Shown in pieces: positions 1-7,434 of a stretch of 64,000 nucleotides of DNA (its first letter is position 1; each line of letters opens with the position of its first letter). Source of the DNA: Aulosira sp. FACHB-615 (GTDB lineage Bacteria > Cyanobacteriota > Cyanobacteriia > Cyanobacteriales > Nostocaceae); the NCBI RefSeq assembly GCF_014698045.1, contig NZ_JACJSE010000004.1:124001-188000 (forward strand). Reading direction: 5' to 3'. The translations under genes were made by a program, and so were the position numbers. The notes under the pieces were generated by a model, which saw nothing but the letters and a program-made list of their open reading frames with translations, was not told where the DNA came from and did no database searches.

Positions 1-415
1 CTGATTTGTCCTAAGATAAAAGCAAGTAAAACTCATACCGACTTCGGATTTACCAGTAGCCGAGCGCAACTGAAGATAAAGAAGAATTCTTGAAAACAAC
101 CCAATGTGCTTTTAAAAAGACCTAACAATTTAGGGAGGGTAGGGGGAACCTATCTCAAACACTCATCTTCTGGAATCTCAAGTATGTGAACTGAATTATT
201 CTTATATAGCCGTTCATCAGTTATGGAAGCCAGAACGAGGGAGCAGCACCTCGACTTCGCTCGGCGACCGCAAGTAGAGGAGCAGAGGGAACAAATTTCT
301 AAATCAGCCATCCCTAGAAACCACCTGATTTCGGTTTTTATAGATAGCCTTTCCTAATTAATTTTTCTAGTTATTAAAGATTCATTGTGTTTACGGAGTA
401 GAGGACAACGCACCA
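1..415. other. Intergenic leader upstream of the first sigma factor gene
   Basis: No coding region is supported here. The stretch has several in-frame stops and a short GC-rich patch around 240-285 of the kind found in Nostocales intergenic repeats. The last 60 bases are AT-rich and should hold the promoter of the sigma factor gene at 416. A purine-rich ribosome-binding site (AGAGGA) lies about 10 bases before its ATG. No convincing -35/-10 pair could be picked by eye. Confidence 0.5.
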
Positions 416-1399
416 ATGCCTACTGTTAACACCCAAACTGAAAACCTGAACACCAAATTCACGGCTGATATGGTGCGAACCTATCTGCGGGAAATTGGTC
501 GTGTACCACTGCTAACCCGTGAGCAAGAAATTGTCTTTGGGAAGCAGGTGCAACAAATGATGACACTAGTCGAAGCAAAAGAAGCTTTGGCGAAGAAATT
601 GCACCGCGAACCGAGTTTACCAGAATGGGCGAACCATGTTAAACAATCAGAAACCGAAGTCAAACAAACGGTAGCTCAAGGTAAACGCGCCAAGCAAAAA
701 ATGATTGAGGCGAACTTGCGCTTAGTTGTCGCGATCGCCAAGAAATACCAAAAGCGTAACATGGAATTTCTCGATTTAATCCAAGAAGGAACACTTGGGT
801 TAGAAAGAGGAGTAGAGAAATTTGACCCGATGCGGGGATATAAATTCTCAACCTACGCTTACTGGTGGATTCGCCAAGCAATTACCCGTGCGATCGCTCA
901 ACAAGGCCGCACCATTCGCTTACCGATTCACATTACCGAAAAACTGAACAAAATCAAAAAAGTGCAGCGCGAATTAGCCCAAACCTTGGGGCGTTCTCCT
1001 ACACCCGCCGAAATCGCCAAAGAACTGGAATTAGAACCAGCCCAAATTCGGGAATATCTGAATATGGCACGTCAACCAGTTTCTTTAGATGTGCGCGTCG
1101 GTGACAACCAAGACACCGAACTGCAAGAAATGTTGGAAGATGATGGGCCATCCCCAGAATATTACACCACCCAAGAATTCTTGCGCCAAGACCTCAACAC
1201 CTTGTTAGCTGAACTCACACCCCAACAACGGGAAGTTGTAGCCCTACGCTTTGGTTTAGAGGATGGTAACGAACTATCCTTGGCGAAAGTTGGTGAAAGA
1301 TTAAATCTTAGCCGCGAACGTGTTCGTCAACTCGAACACCAAGCCTTAGCTCATCTGCGCCGCCGCCGCGCCAACGTTAAAGAATACGTTGCTAGTTAA
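416..1399 (+). CDS. Group 2 RNA polymerase sigma factor (SigB/SigD type)
   Basis: This is a non-essential group 2 sigma-70 factor that would redirect RNA polymerase to alternative promoters, in cyanobacteria usually under stress, dark or nutrient change. The 327 residues carry region 1.2 (about 18-50), region 2 with the conserved FSTYAYWWIRQAI core-binding and -10-reading helix (about 145-160), region 3 (about 175-230) and a region 4 helix-turn-helix near the C-terminus (LSRERVRQLEHQAL, about 298-311). The long acidic region 1.1 of the primary sigma factor is absent, as expected for group 2. It is clearly paralogous to the factor at 9118 on the same strand. A strong hairpin terminator follows at once. 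Which Sig letter applies cannot be settled without a tree. Confidence 0.95.
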   Translation: MPTVNTQTENLNTKFTADMVRTYLREIGRVPLLTREQEIVFGKQVQQMMTLVEAKEALAKKLHREPSLPEWANHVKQSETEVKQTVAQGKRAKQKMIEANLRLVVAIAKKYQKRNMEFLDLIQEGTLGLERGVEKFDPMRGYKFSTYAYWWIRQAITRAIAQQGRTIRLPIHITEKLNKIKKVQRELAQTLGRSPTPAEIAKELELEPAQIREYLNMARQPVSLDVRVGDNQDTELQEMLEDDGPSPEYYTTQEFLRQDLNTLLAELTPQQREVVALRFGLEDGNELSLAKVGERLNLSRERVRQLEHQALAHLRRRRANVKEYVAS

Positions 1400-1418
1400 T
1401 AATTAAATAACGGTGATG

Positions 1419-1447
1419 CGCCTCCTGAATTCAGGGGGCGATTTTTT
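1419..1447 (+). terminator. Rho-independent terminator of the sigma factor gene
   Basis: Two 11-base arms (CGCCTCCTGAA and TTCAGGGGGCG) pair fully with one G-T wobble and are followed by ATTTTTTG. The hairpin starts 20 bases after the sigma factor stop, so that gene is probably a single-gene transcript and the XisH/XisI pair is expressed separately. Confidence 0.85.
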
Positions 1448-1509
1448 GTGTCAAAATAGAGTGCGATATTTGTATTATTATTTGGATAAAATCACTATAT
1501 TTTAAGTTA

Positions 1510-1926
1510 ATGGCTGCTAAAGACATTTTTCATGACGCGGTTAAGAAAGGGTTAGAAAAAGAAGAATGGATAATTACGAATGACCCTCTCAAAATTGAAG
1601 TCGGTGATGTTGAAATGTATATTGACTTGGGGGCAGAACAAGTTTTAGCTGCTGAAAGAGCAGGAGAAAAAATAGCAGTTGAAATTAAAAGTTTTATCGG
1701 CGCATCAAATATGTATGATTTTCATTTAGCGATTGGTCAATTCCTTAATTATCATCTTGCGTTAGAACAAAAAGAGCCAGATAGAATTTTATATTTGGCT
1801 GTACCATTAGGAGTTTATCAAGCTTTTTTTCAGTTACAGTTTATCAAAACGGTTATTCAACGTTATCAACTTAAATTAATAATTTATGATCCAATTCAGG
1901 AGGTAATTGTAGAATGGAAAAGCTAG
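1510..1926 (+). CDS. xisH: XisH-family protein (fdxN-element excision controlling factor type)
   Basis: The 138-residue protein matches the XisH family, first known as one of the proteins needed with XisF and XisI for developmental excision of the fdxN element in Anabaena heterocysts. The sequence shows a PD-(D/E)xK nuclease-like core: Asp39, then Glu58-Ile-Lys60 in IAVEIKSF. This suggests a small nuclease fold, although activity is unproven. The stop lies inside the next gene (13-base overlap), so the two are translationally coupled. No fdxN element or XisF recombinase is visible in the window. XisH/XisI pairs occur in many copies in Nostocales and most are probably not excision factors; a toxin-antitoxin-like role is an alternative. 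Confidence 0.9.
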   Translation: MAAKDIFHDAVKKGLEKEEWIITNDPLKIEVGDVEMYIDLGAEQVLAAERAGEKIAVEIKSFIGASNMYDFHLAIGQFLNYHLALEQKEPDRILYLAVPLGVYQAFFQLQFIKTVIQRYQLKLIIYDPIQEVIVEWKS

Positions 1927-2249
1927 AGCAATATCAGAAATATGTTCAACAAGCCATAACAGAATATGCCAATCTAGATTCAGCCAAAGATGAAATCGAA
2001 CAGCAATTAATTTTTGATACCGTTCGCAACCACTATCAATTGATGTATGTTGGGTGGAAAAATAGACGACGGCAGCATGGCTGTGTGTTACATATTGATA
2101 TCAAAAATGACAAAATTTGGATACAGCATGACGGTACTGAGATTGGCATTGCTAATGAATTAGTTAATTTAGGAGTGCCGAAAGAAGATATTGTATTAGC
2201 ATTTCATGAACCATTGGTGAGGCAGTATACAGGTTTTGGCGTTGGTTAA
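1914..2249 (+). CDS. xisI: XisI-family protein, partner of XisH
   Basis: The 111-residue protein is a typical XisI: an N-terminal helical part (EQYQKYVQQAITEYA), a central HGCVLHIDIKNDKIWIQHDGTE-like strand region (about residues 55-77) and the conserved C-terminal segment ending in YTGFGVG. XisI proteins always accompany XisH. The start codon sits 13 bases inside xisH, implying fixed stoichiometry. In the fdxN system it is required for site-specific excision, but its biochemistry is unknown. Here it most likely binds the neighbouring XisH. The gene converges on the Uma2 gene at 2285, with only 35 bases between the stops. Confidence 0.9.
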   Translation: MEKLEQYQKYVQQAITEYANLDSAKDEIEQQLIFDTVRNHYQLMYVGWKNRRRQHGCVLHIDIKNDKIWIQHDGTEIGIANELVNLGVPKEDIVLAFHEPLVRQYTGFGVG

Positions 2250-2284
2250 ATTGAGCCTTAAGTTTACACGTAATACTCAAAATT

Positions 2285-2980
2285 TTAGTTTGGATGCTCA
2301 CTAGATAATTTCTCTACAAAACTCTGATGTTCAGGAGTCGATAAACCTTGCTGTAAAGTGGCTAATACTTGAGCTAAGTCTCCTGATAATAATGCTGACT
2401 TTGCTAACCATAACCCTGGAAAGACTAGAGAGCAAATTACATCATAAGAATTTAGTGCAAGTTGAAGATACTCACCCTCATTTAATCTAAACCAATCAAG
2501 TTGGCGATCGTAAACTCGCCAAACTAAATATTCTTGTACTTGATTGCGGCGATAGACTTTCAGTTTTTCATGCAAATCATAAGAAGCACTAGAAGCAGCA
2601 ATCTCCACAATTAATTCTGGCGCACCTTCCACATAATCATCTTCGGTAATGCGTGACTGTCCACCTTGTTCGATTCTCAGTAACGCATCTGGTTGAGGTT
2701 CATTATCCGCATCTAATAAAACAGTGCTGTTATCAGCAAAACCTACGCCTGGTGTGGCTGCTTTATAAACTCCTAACCAAGCCATAATGTAGGCATGGGG
2801 TTCTCCATGACTTTTGATTCTTAATGGGGATGCCACGTAAACAACTCCTTCGATTAATTCTGCTTTTTTGAGATGCGGCATAGCATGGTAGCGACGCTCA
2901 AATTCAGCACGGGTGAGCCTATCGCCATTTTCTAAAGGTGGAGTTGTCAACAGTTCAGCAGTGTTGTCAGCAGATATCAT
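2285..2980 (-). CDS. Uma2-family putative endonuclease (DUF820)
   Basis: Uma2/DUF820 proteins are a cyanobacterial expansion with a restriction-endonuclease-like fold; their cellular role is unknown. The 231 residues show the expected core: Asp98 in PQPDALL, Glu126 in ELIVEIAASS, and Lys139 in the following helix (HEKLKVY), then the EYLVWRVYD strand. The length is normal for the family. It is monocistronic, convergent with xisI. Two further full copies occur at 26594 and 52146, and a broken C-terminal piece lies at 18184. The copies are divergent from each other, which argues for an old family rather than recent duplication. Confidence 0.88.
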   Translation of the reverse strand: MISADNTAELLTTPPLENGDRLTRAEFERRYHAMPHLKKAELIEGVVYVASPLRIKSHGEPHAYIMAWLGVYKAATPGVGFADNSTVLLDADNEPQPDALLRIEQGGQSRITEDDYVEGAPELIVEIAASSASYDLHEKLKVYRRNQVQEYLVWRVYDRQLDWFRLNEGEYLQLALNSYDVICSLVFPGLWLAKSALLSGDLAQVLATLQQGLSTPEHQSFVEKLSSEHPN

Positions 2981-3501
2981 AATAAACCGTTTCTCAGTTG
3001 TGTGCAGTACACATTTTAAGGTGAGAGAGGCTAGAGACTGGAGGCTAGAAAAATGTACCTCATTCAGATGAAATATGCTCTAAATAATTATCCTTAGCCT
3101 CTAACCTCTAGCCCCTACCCTAACCTCTACTTTTCACCCGACAAATCAAATTTTTATCGTTTGCGGAATGCAGAGCTTGGCTGTTGTAGCTAATTATAGT
3201 TAAATCAATCGGCGAGCAAAATATCAATATTTGTAAAGGAGAAGCTCTCAAAAATCATCGAAAGATTGCATTTCAGATTTACATCACCCGATTGGGTGAT
3301 TCTGTTGGGTGAAGAGTCATTTATTTAAGTAATGATAATGTGAAATTATCGTCAAATATTCTAAAAAGCTTCTTTTTTTGACGAGTTTTTATTTTGAGAC
3401 ATTTAAATCAAACCATCGACGGAACCTTGAACGATAGACAATTGGTTATGGTTTAAGTGAGTCGTAGAGGAGACAGTTAATTTCGTAACAGGAGTGGTCG
3501 G
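2981..3501. other. Intergenic region with heptamer repeats
   Basis: Around 3020-3130 the sequence is built of 7-base units of the type GGCTAGA and its complement CCTCTAG (gaggctagagactggaggctag, then agcctctaacctctag). The two orientations can fold into a loose hairpin. Related heptamer runs are at 6986-7010 and 8470-8487. The rest (3140-3500) is AT-rich leader of the exported-protein gene, with an AGGAG ribosome-binding site just before its GTG. No other gene is visible. Confidence 0.5.
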
Positions 3502-4218
3502 GTGCTTAACAATATTTCTAAATTCTTATCCCCTCGGCAGTTAACAATTTCTATTGTTGGCTTAGTTTTAACCGTTGGTGTTGTTAGTGAGCAGACTAAA
3601 CCTGTATTCAGCAAACAGTTACAAAATGTAACAAGTTCCGCCTCTTTGAATGGTGATTTTTCTAGATTAACAAATCATCACTATGTTAGTTCTGATAATT
3701 CTTTGTTGTCGCGGTTGAGAGAAATTCGGGAACAGCGTAGTCAACAGCAAACAGTAGCTTTTGAGCGTGAAACTATAGAGTCTGAATCTAGAGATATATC
3801 CCCAAGACACTATCAAAAAGCTGGCAAAGAAGCCGGAGTAATGACTAGAGGAAATATTCCCACAACAGATGGGGTATATCTTTATGGACAATCACCAACA
3901 CCAAACCAAATCGGTCAAGGTTATATCGTTTTTCAGAAACGGCAAGGTAAAGTAGTTGGTGCTTTATATATGCCTAGTTCTGAGTTTAGTTGTTTTCAAG
4001 GCACAATTGATAAATCTGGTGAGTTAGCAATGACTGTCAATGGCTCTCCAGATGATGTCAGTACATCAGATGTGGCTACAACTAGTACAATTCCATCGGT
4101 TTCTGATGATGAATTCAATAATTATGCTTACTCTGTAGCATTACAAGATTATCATCCTATTCAATCTATTAGTTCTGGCGATCGCCGCATTCTACAGATG
4201 TGTCAAAATGCAATATAA
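3502..4218 (+). CDS. Exported hypothetical protein
   Basis: I do not recognise a functional family. The 238-residue product begins with a basic stretch and a hydrophobic segment (about residues 14-30, LTISIVGLVLTVGVV), so it is probably exported or membrane-anchored. A low-complexity linker follows (about 35-110, rich in Ser, Arg and Gln). The C-terminal half looks folded, with the pattern GVYLYGQSPTPNQIGQGYIVFQ (about 126-147) and two cysteines (in FSCFQG and LQMCQN) that could form a disulphide outside the cytoplasm. It starts at GTG, chosen because AGGAG lies about 8 bases upstream. Its neighbours give no hint of function. Confidence 0.75.
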   Translation: MLNNISKFLSPRQLTISIVGLVLTVGVVSEQTKPVFSKQLQNVTSSASLNGDFSRLTNHHYVSSDNSLLSRLREIREQRSQQQTVAFERETIESESRDISPRHYQKAGKEAGVMTRGNIPTTDGVYLYGQSPTPNQIGQGYIVFQKRQGKVVGALYMPSSEFSCFQGTIDKSGELAMTVNGSPDDVSTSDVATTSTIPSVSDDEFNNYAYSVALQDYHPIQSISSGDRRILQMCQNAI

Positions 4219-4279
4219 AAGTATGAAGTCTGAAATCTCTGATGTCATAAACATTTCAGACTTCAGGTTTCACACTGAA

Positions 4280-4981
4280 TTAAAATTCGATTCCGGGTTG
4301 AGCTTTTACGCCTTGGTCACGGAAGGGATGTTTAACTAATGTCATTTCTGTTACTAAGTCTGCACGTTCAATTAACGCTGCGGGTGCGCCTCTCCCTGTG
4401 AGAATTACGTGTTTATGAGGCGGTTTCTCTGCTAAACCTGCTAAAACTTCTTCTATTTGTAAATAAGCCATTTTTAAAGCAATATTAATTTCATCCAACA
4501 GTACCAGATGAAAGTCTGGGTTGCGGATATATTCTAAAGATTTTTCCCAAGCTGCTTGCGCTTTTTCGAGGTCGCGATCGCGGTCTTGAGTTTCCCAGGT
4601 AAAACCTTCACCCATTGCGTGAAACTCAATTTGGTCTTCCCAATCACTGAACACCCGTTTTTCCGAGGGTTCCCACGCGCCTTTGATGAATTGGACGATC
4701 GCCACTTTATAGCCATGACCAAGCGATCGCATCACCATTCCTAACGCCGCAGTGGTTTTGCCTTTACCGTTACCAGTATGGACAATAATTAACCCCTTCT
4801 CTGGGACAGCTTGCGCTATCCGCCGATCTTGGATTTCTTTCCGGCGCTGCATTTTTTGGCGATACTGCTCATCAGTCAGCTTAAAATCATTATTTATGGA
4901 TGAGGACATTACTTCATCAATTAAGCGTTCGATTTCTTTATCTGATTCTAATTCTTCTGGTGTATCTTTACTCATCAGCAT
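4280..4981 (-). CDS. cobO: Cob(I)yrinic acid a,c-diamide adenosyltransferase
   Basis: This enzyme transfers the adenosyl group of ATP to the corrinoid cobalt during adenosylcobalamin synthesis and salvage (CobO/BtuR/CobA family). The signature is the modified P-loop GNGKGKTT at about residues 70-77, followed by the LLDEIN motif and HVILTGRGAP near the C-terminus. The N-terminal extension of about 60 charged residues is common in cyanobacterial copies. The reading frame stays open upstream to a TTG at 5035, but that extension (PCLPCLPYPP) is read from a simple CCTTGTC repeat. I therefore place the start at the ATG at 4981 (a second ATG lies at 4975). Monocistronic. Confidence 0.92.
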   Translation of the reverse strand: MLMSKDTPEELESDKEIERLIDEVMSSSINNDFKLTDEQYRQKMQRRKEIQDRRIAQAVPEKGLIIVHTGNGKGKTTAALGMVMRSLGHGYKVAIVQFIKGAWEPSEKRVFSDWEDQIEFHAMGEGFTWETQDRDRDLEKAQAAWEKSLEYIRNPDFHLVLLDEINIALKMAYLQIEEVLAGLAEKPPHKHVILTGRGAPAALIERADLVTEMTLVKHPFRDQGVKAQPGIEF

Positions 4982-4989
4982 TTTATCAA

Positions 4990-5042
4990 AGTAACTACTT
5001 GGCGGATAAGGGAGACAAGGGAGACAAGGGGACAAGGGAGAG
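4990..5042. repeat. Simple repeat of GGGAGACAAG units
   Basis: A short purine tract made of GGGAGACAA/GGGGACAA units. The same low-complexity sequence, in the complementary pyrimidine orientation, recurs at 30890-30945 and 42470-42530. Each copy lies directly next to a gene end or start, and each adds a spurious Pro/Cys-rich open frame. Confidence 0.7.
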
Positions 5043-5276
5043 AGATGTTGATAAATGATTTACGATTGCTATACAAGACTTTACTGATAGAATAAGGCGC
5101 AGAGATTTTATCTAAAATGACAGTAAGCTTATAATTTATTTGACAATAACGCTTTAAAATTTACTACAATTATTAGTCATAGAAGTCTAATTTTAGGGCT
5201 ATTATCAATAATTCAATAGTTTTATTAAAGCATTTTTAATATAAAGTTTTGTAGTAACTTTGACGAGAGTTATAGA

Positions 5277-5374
5277 GCAGTCCTAAATCATTCGTGAACC
5301 AAAAGATCCCCGACTTCTTGAAGAAGTCGGGGATCTGAGCATCTCGATTTTCACAAGTCAAATACGATTGCTAT
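5277..5374 (+). repeat. 98-base palindromic repeat, copy 1 (MITE-like)
   Basis: The centre is a strong palindrome (GATCCCCGACTTCTTG / AAGAAGTCGGGGATC). The outer ends are imperfect inverted repeats (AGCAGTCCTAAA at the left, ATAGCAATCGTA read from the right). The reverse complement recurs at 7008-7105 with only about 4-5 differences. The two copies flank the macro-domain pseudogene and the deoxyhypusine-synthase-like gene in inverted orientation. Confidence 0.85.
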
Positions 5375-5443
5375 ATTCTCCACTTTCTTAAGAATTTGGG
5401 TGATTGTTATTAATACCAAATCGATATGAAGAAGCATATAACT

Positions 5444-5497
5444 AGCCTGCGTATGCAGGCTTTGTTTGTATAGCCCCAGGCTTCCAGTCTGAGGGGT
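5444..5497. repeat. Double-hairpin repeat at the edge of a pseudogene
   Basis: Two adjacent stem-loops, AGCCTGC-GTAT-GCAGGCT (5444-5461) and a second around CCCCAG...CTGAGGGG (5474-5496). The recognisable macro-domain frame begins immediately after at 5500. This repeat therefore appears to sit at the breakpoint where the gene's 5' part was lost. Confidence 0.55.
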
Positions 5498-5499
5498 TT

Positions 5500-5710
5500 A
5501 ATAGTTTAGCTTTAGCAGCACAATACCAAGTTAAAACTATTGCGTTTCCGGCTATTAGTACAGGTGTTTATGGATTCCCGATGGAACCTGCTTGTAAAAT
5601 TGCGATCGCAACAGTCAAACTCCCTAGAACAAGTGATTTTCGTCTGTTTTGGGCAAAGTGCATTCGATTTATACACTAAGACGATGCCAGAATTTGCTGA
5701 AAACAGGTGA
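5500..5710 (+). pseudogene. Macro-domain (ADP-ribose-binding) gene remnant, truncated and frameshifted
   Basis: Reading from 5500 gives NSLALAAQYQVKTIAFPAIS followed by TGVYGFPMEPACKIAIATVK, which is the C-terminal half of a macro domain, including the ISTGVYG phosphate-binding loop. The frame then shifts by +1 around 5620-5640 and continues as IFVCFGQSAFDLYTKTMPEF to a TGA at 5708. This is the expected end of the same domain. The N-terminal half is missing and is replaced by a hairpin repeat. Macro domains bind or hydrolyse ADP-ribose derivatives such as O-acetyl-ADP-ribose. With both a 5' deletion and a frameshift this copy should be dead. Confidence 0.85.
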
Positions 5711-5817
5711 CAGGTGATAGGTGACAGGTTACAGAGTGAAAAGTCGTGTAATTTCCGCACTGACTTGGTTGTTGCTATAACATTAGATTCGGCGCGTTTA
5801 CTGTTCGGGAGTGCAAA

Positions 5818-6984
5818 ATGTCAAAACAGCGTGGTCAAAAAATCGCACCTACACCCATACCATCTAATATTGGGGTAGTTGATTTAATCAATAATTACTT
5901 CACAGCATATAACTCAGCACGTTTGCGGGAGGTTTGTCAACTGCTGAGTAAAGATGTATTTCAAGATGGGGTGACGGTGGGAGTCAGTCTTTCTGGTGCG
6001 ATGACACCAGCCGGATTTGGGGTTTCTGCATTATCACCCCTAATTCGTAACGGTTTCATTGACTGGATGATTAGCACTGGGGCGAATTTATACCATGATA
6101 TGCACTATGGCTTAGGTTTTGAGCTATTTGCAGGTAATCCATTTGTGGATGATGTCAAACTGCGGGAAGAAGGTACAATCCGCATTTATGACATTGTATT
6201 TGGCTACGATGTATTGTTAGAAACTGATGCTTTTATTCGCAAGATTTTGCAAGCCGAACCTTTCCAAAAGCGGATGGGAACAGCAGAGTTTCATTATCTT
6301 TTAGGTAAGTATGTCCGGGAAGTGGAAAAGCAATTGGGTGTACAGCATTCTTGTTTGCTGGCGACGGCTTACGAGTGTGGCGTACCAATTTACACTTCTT
6401 CCCCTGGAGATAGTTCCATTGGGATGAACGTAGCAGCGTTGGCGTTAGAAGGTTCGCAATTAATTTTAGATCCCGCCATTGATGTGAATGAGACAGCTGC
6501 GATCGCCTACAATGCGAGAGAAACAGATGGTAAAAGTGCGGCGGTGATTCTGGGTGGTGGTAGTCCCAAAAACTTCTTACTGCAAACTCAACCGCAAATT
6601 CATGAAGTACTAGGGTTAGAAGAACGCGGACATGATTTCTTTGTCCAGTTTACTGATGCGCGTCCTGATACTGGTGGTTTATCTGGGGCAACTCCATCGG
6701 AGGCGGTTAGCTGGGGTAAAATTGACCCAGAAGAGTTACCCAGCACAATTGTTTGTTATACCGATAGCACGATTGCTTTACCGTTAGTGACAGCATATAC
6801 ATTAAGTCAATGTTCACCTCGGCCGTTAAAACGGTTGTACGATCAACGGGAAACAATGTTAGCCACACTGCAAAAAGATTACCTCGCAGCTAAAAACCAA
6901 CCATCTGACAAAGTACCTGCGGCTGTGGTTGGAGATGCAGCCCAAGGTGTTGCAACTTATCCTTGCGGTAGAGTGATTCAGTAG
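5818..6984 (+). CDS. Deoxyhypusine synthase-like protein (homospermidine synthase-type candidate)
   Basis: The 388-residue protein belongs to the deoxyhypusine synthase family. In bacteria, members act in NAD-dependent aminobutyl transfer from spermidine, and some make homospermidine, a common polyamine of Nostocales. The key active-site block is present: GATPSEAVSWGKI, whose Lys301 corresponds to the lysine that forms the imine with the aminobutyl group. The NAD-binding features include VSLSGAMTPAGFG (about 55-67) and ILGGGSPKNF. Bacteria lack eIF5A, so hypusination is unlikely and polyamine synthesis is the better inference. A GGGAG ribosome-binding site lies 8 bases before the ATG. The gene sits between inverted copies of a 98-base repeat. 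Confidence 0.88.
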   Translation: MSKQRGQKIAPTPIPSNIGVVDLINNYFTAYNSARLREVCQLLSKDVFQDGVTVGVSLSGAMTPAGFGVSALSPLIRNGFIDWMISTGANLYHDMHYGLGFELFAGNPFVDDVKLREEGTIRIYDIVFGYDVLLETDAFIRKILQAEPFQKRMGTAEFHYLLGKYVREVEKQLGVQHSCLLATAYECGVPIYTSSPGDSSIGMNVAALALEGSQLILDPAIDVNETAAIAYNARETDGKSAAVILGGGSPKNFLLQTQPQIHEVLGLEERGHDFFVQFTDARPDTGGLSGATPSEAVSWGKIDPEELPSTIVCYTDSTIALPLVTAYTLSQCSPRPLKRLYDQRETMLATLQKDYLAAKNQPSDKVPAAVVGDAAQGVATYPCGRVIQ

Positions 6985-7007
6985 AAGCTAGAGGTTAGGG
7001 GTTAGAG

Positions 7008-7105
7008 GCTATCGTATTTGATTTGTGAAAATCGAAATGCTCAGATCCCCGACTTCTTCAAGAAGTCGGGGATCTTTTGGTTCACGAATGATTTAGGAAT
7101 GCTAT
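7008..7105 (-). repeat. 98-base palindromic repeat, copy 2 (inverted)
   Basis: This is the reverse complement of the element at 5277-5374, with matching central palindrome and outer arms (ATCGTATTTGATTTGTG... to ...GAATGATTTAGGAATGCTAT). It begins 24 bases after the stop of the deoxyhypusine-synthase-like gene and could act as its terminator. The facing arms could also form a long cruciform around the whole gene. Confidence 0.85.
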
Positions 7106-7147
7106 CTTTGGCGATCAATAGCAAAATATTCCGAAAAAACTGTATAT

Positions 7148-7426
7148 AGGACTTACGCAAAAAAACGAAAAAATAATACCAAATTGAAGAATGATTGCGA
7201 CAAATGAATTGCCCAAAAGCTTACCAGTAAAGCCTGTCTCAATCCAAAATCTGTCTTGAAAAGTTTGCTCAAGTCGGGGAACCCGCCCACGCAACTTTTC
7301 GCAAAATCTAAAATCCAAAATGGTATAAGGTTTTAGAACAGGGTGCAGGGGTATGAGGGTGTAAGTATTCAAAACCCTTACACCCTCACACCCAATCCCC
7401 ACAGAAAATTTTGATGCGTAAGTCCT
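7148..7426. repeat. AGGACTTACGC-type MITE carrying a nested second repeat
   Basis: The ends are terminal inverted repeats AGGACTTACGC and GCGTAAGTCCT. The internal sequence at 7148-7175 and 7327-7426 matches the uninterrupted member at 44243-44353 (same left end, then a GGGTTT...AAAACCCTTACACCC stem, then ATGCGTAAGTCCT). It is split by an insertion at 7176-7326. Other members lie at 18511, 33284 and 44682, with a single end at 46857. The element ends only a few bases from the stop of the phosphotransferase gene. Confidence 0.85.
7176..7326. repeat. ATACCAAATT...AATGGTAT repeat inserted inside another MITE
   Basis: This insert has short terminal inverted repeats (ATACCA / TGGTAT). Its internal sequence (AATGATTGCGACAAATG near the left, AAAATCCAAAATGGTAT at the right) recurs in the free-standing copy at 55395-55495. 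Because it interrupts the AGGACTTACGC element, it must have arrived later. Confidence 0.8.
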
Positions 7427-7434
7427 GGTATAAA

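Noticed and set aside
4982..5035. N-terminal extension of the adenosyltransferase starting at TTG (PCLPCLPYPP)
   Set aside because: The residues come from a simple CCTTGTC repeat that occurs elsewhere. ATG codons at 4981 and 4975 fit the family start.
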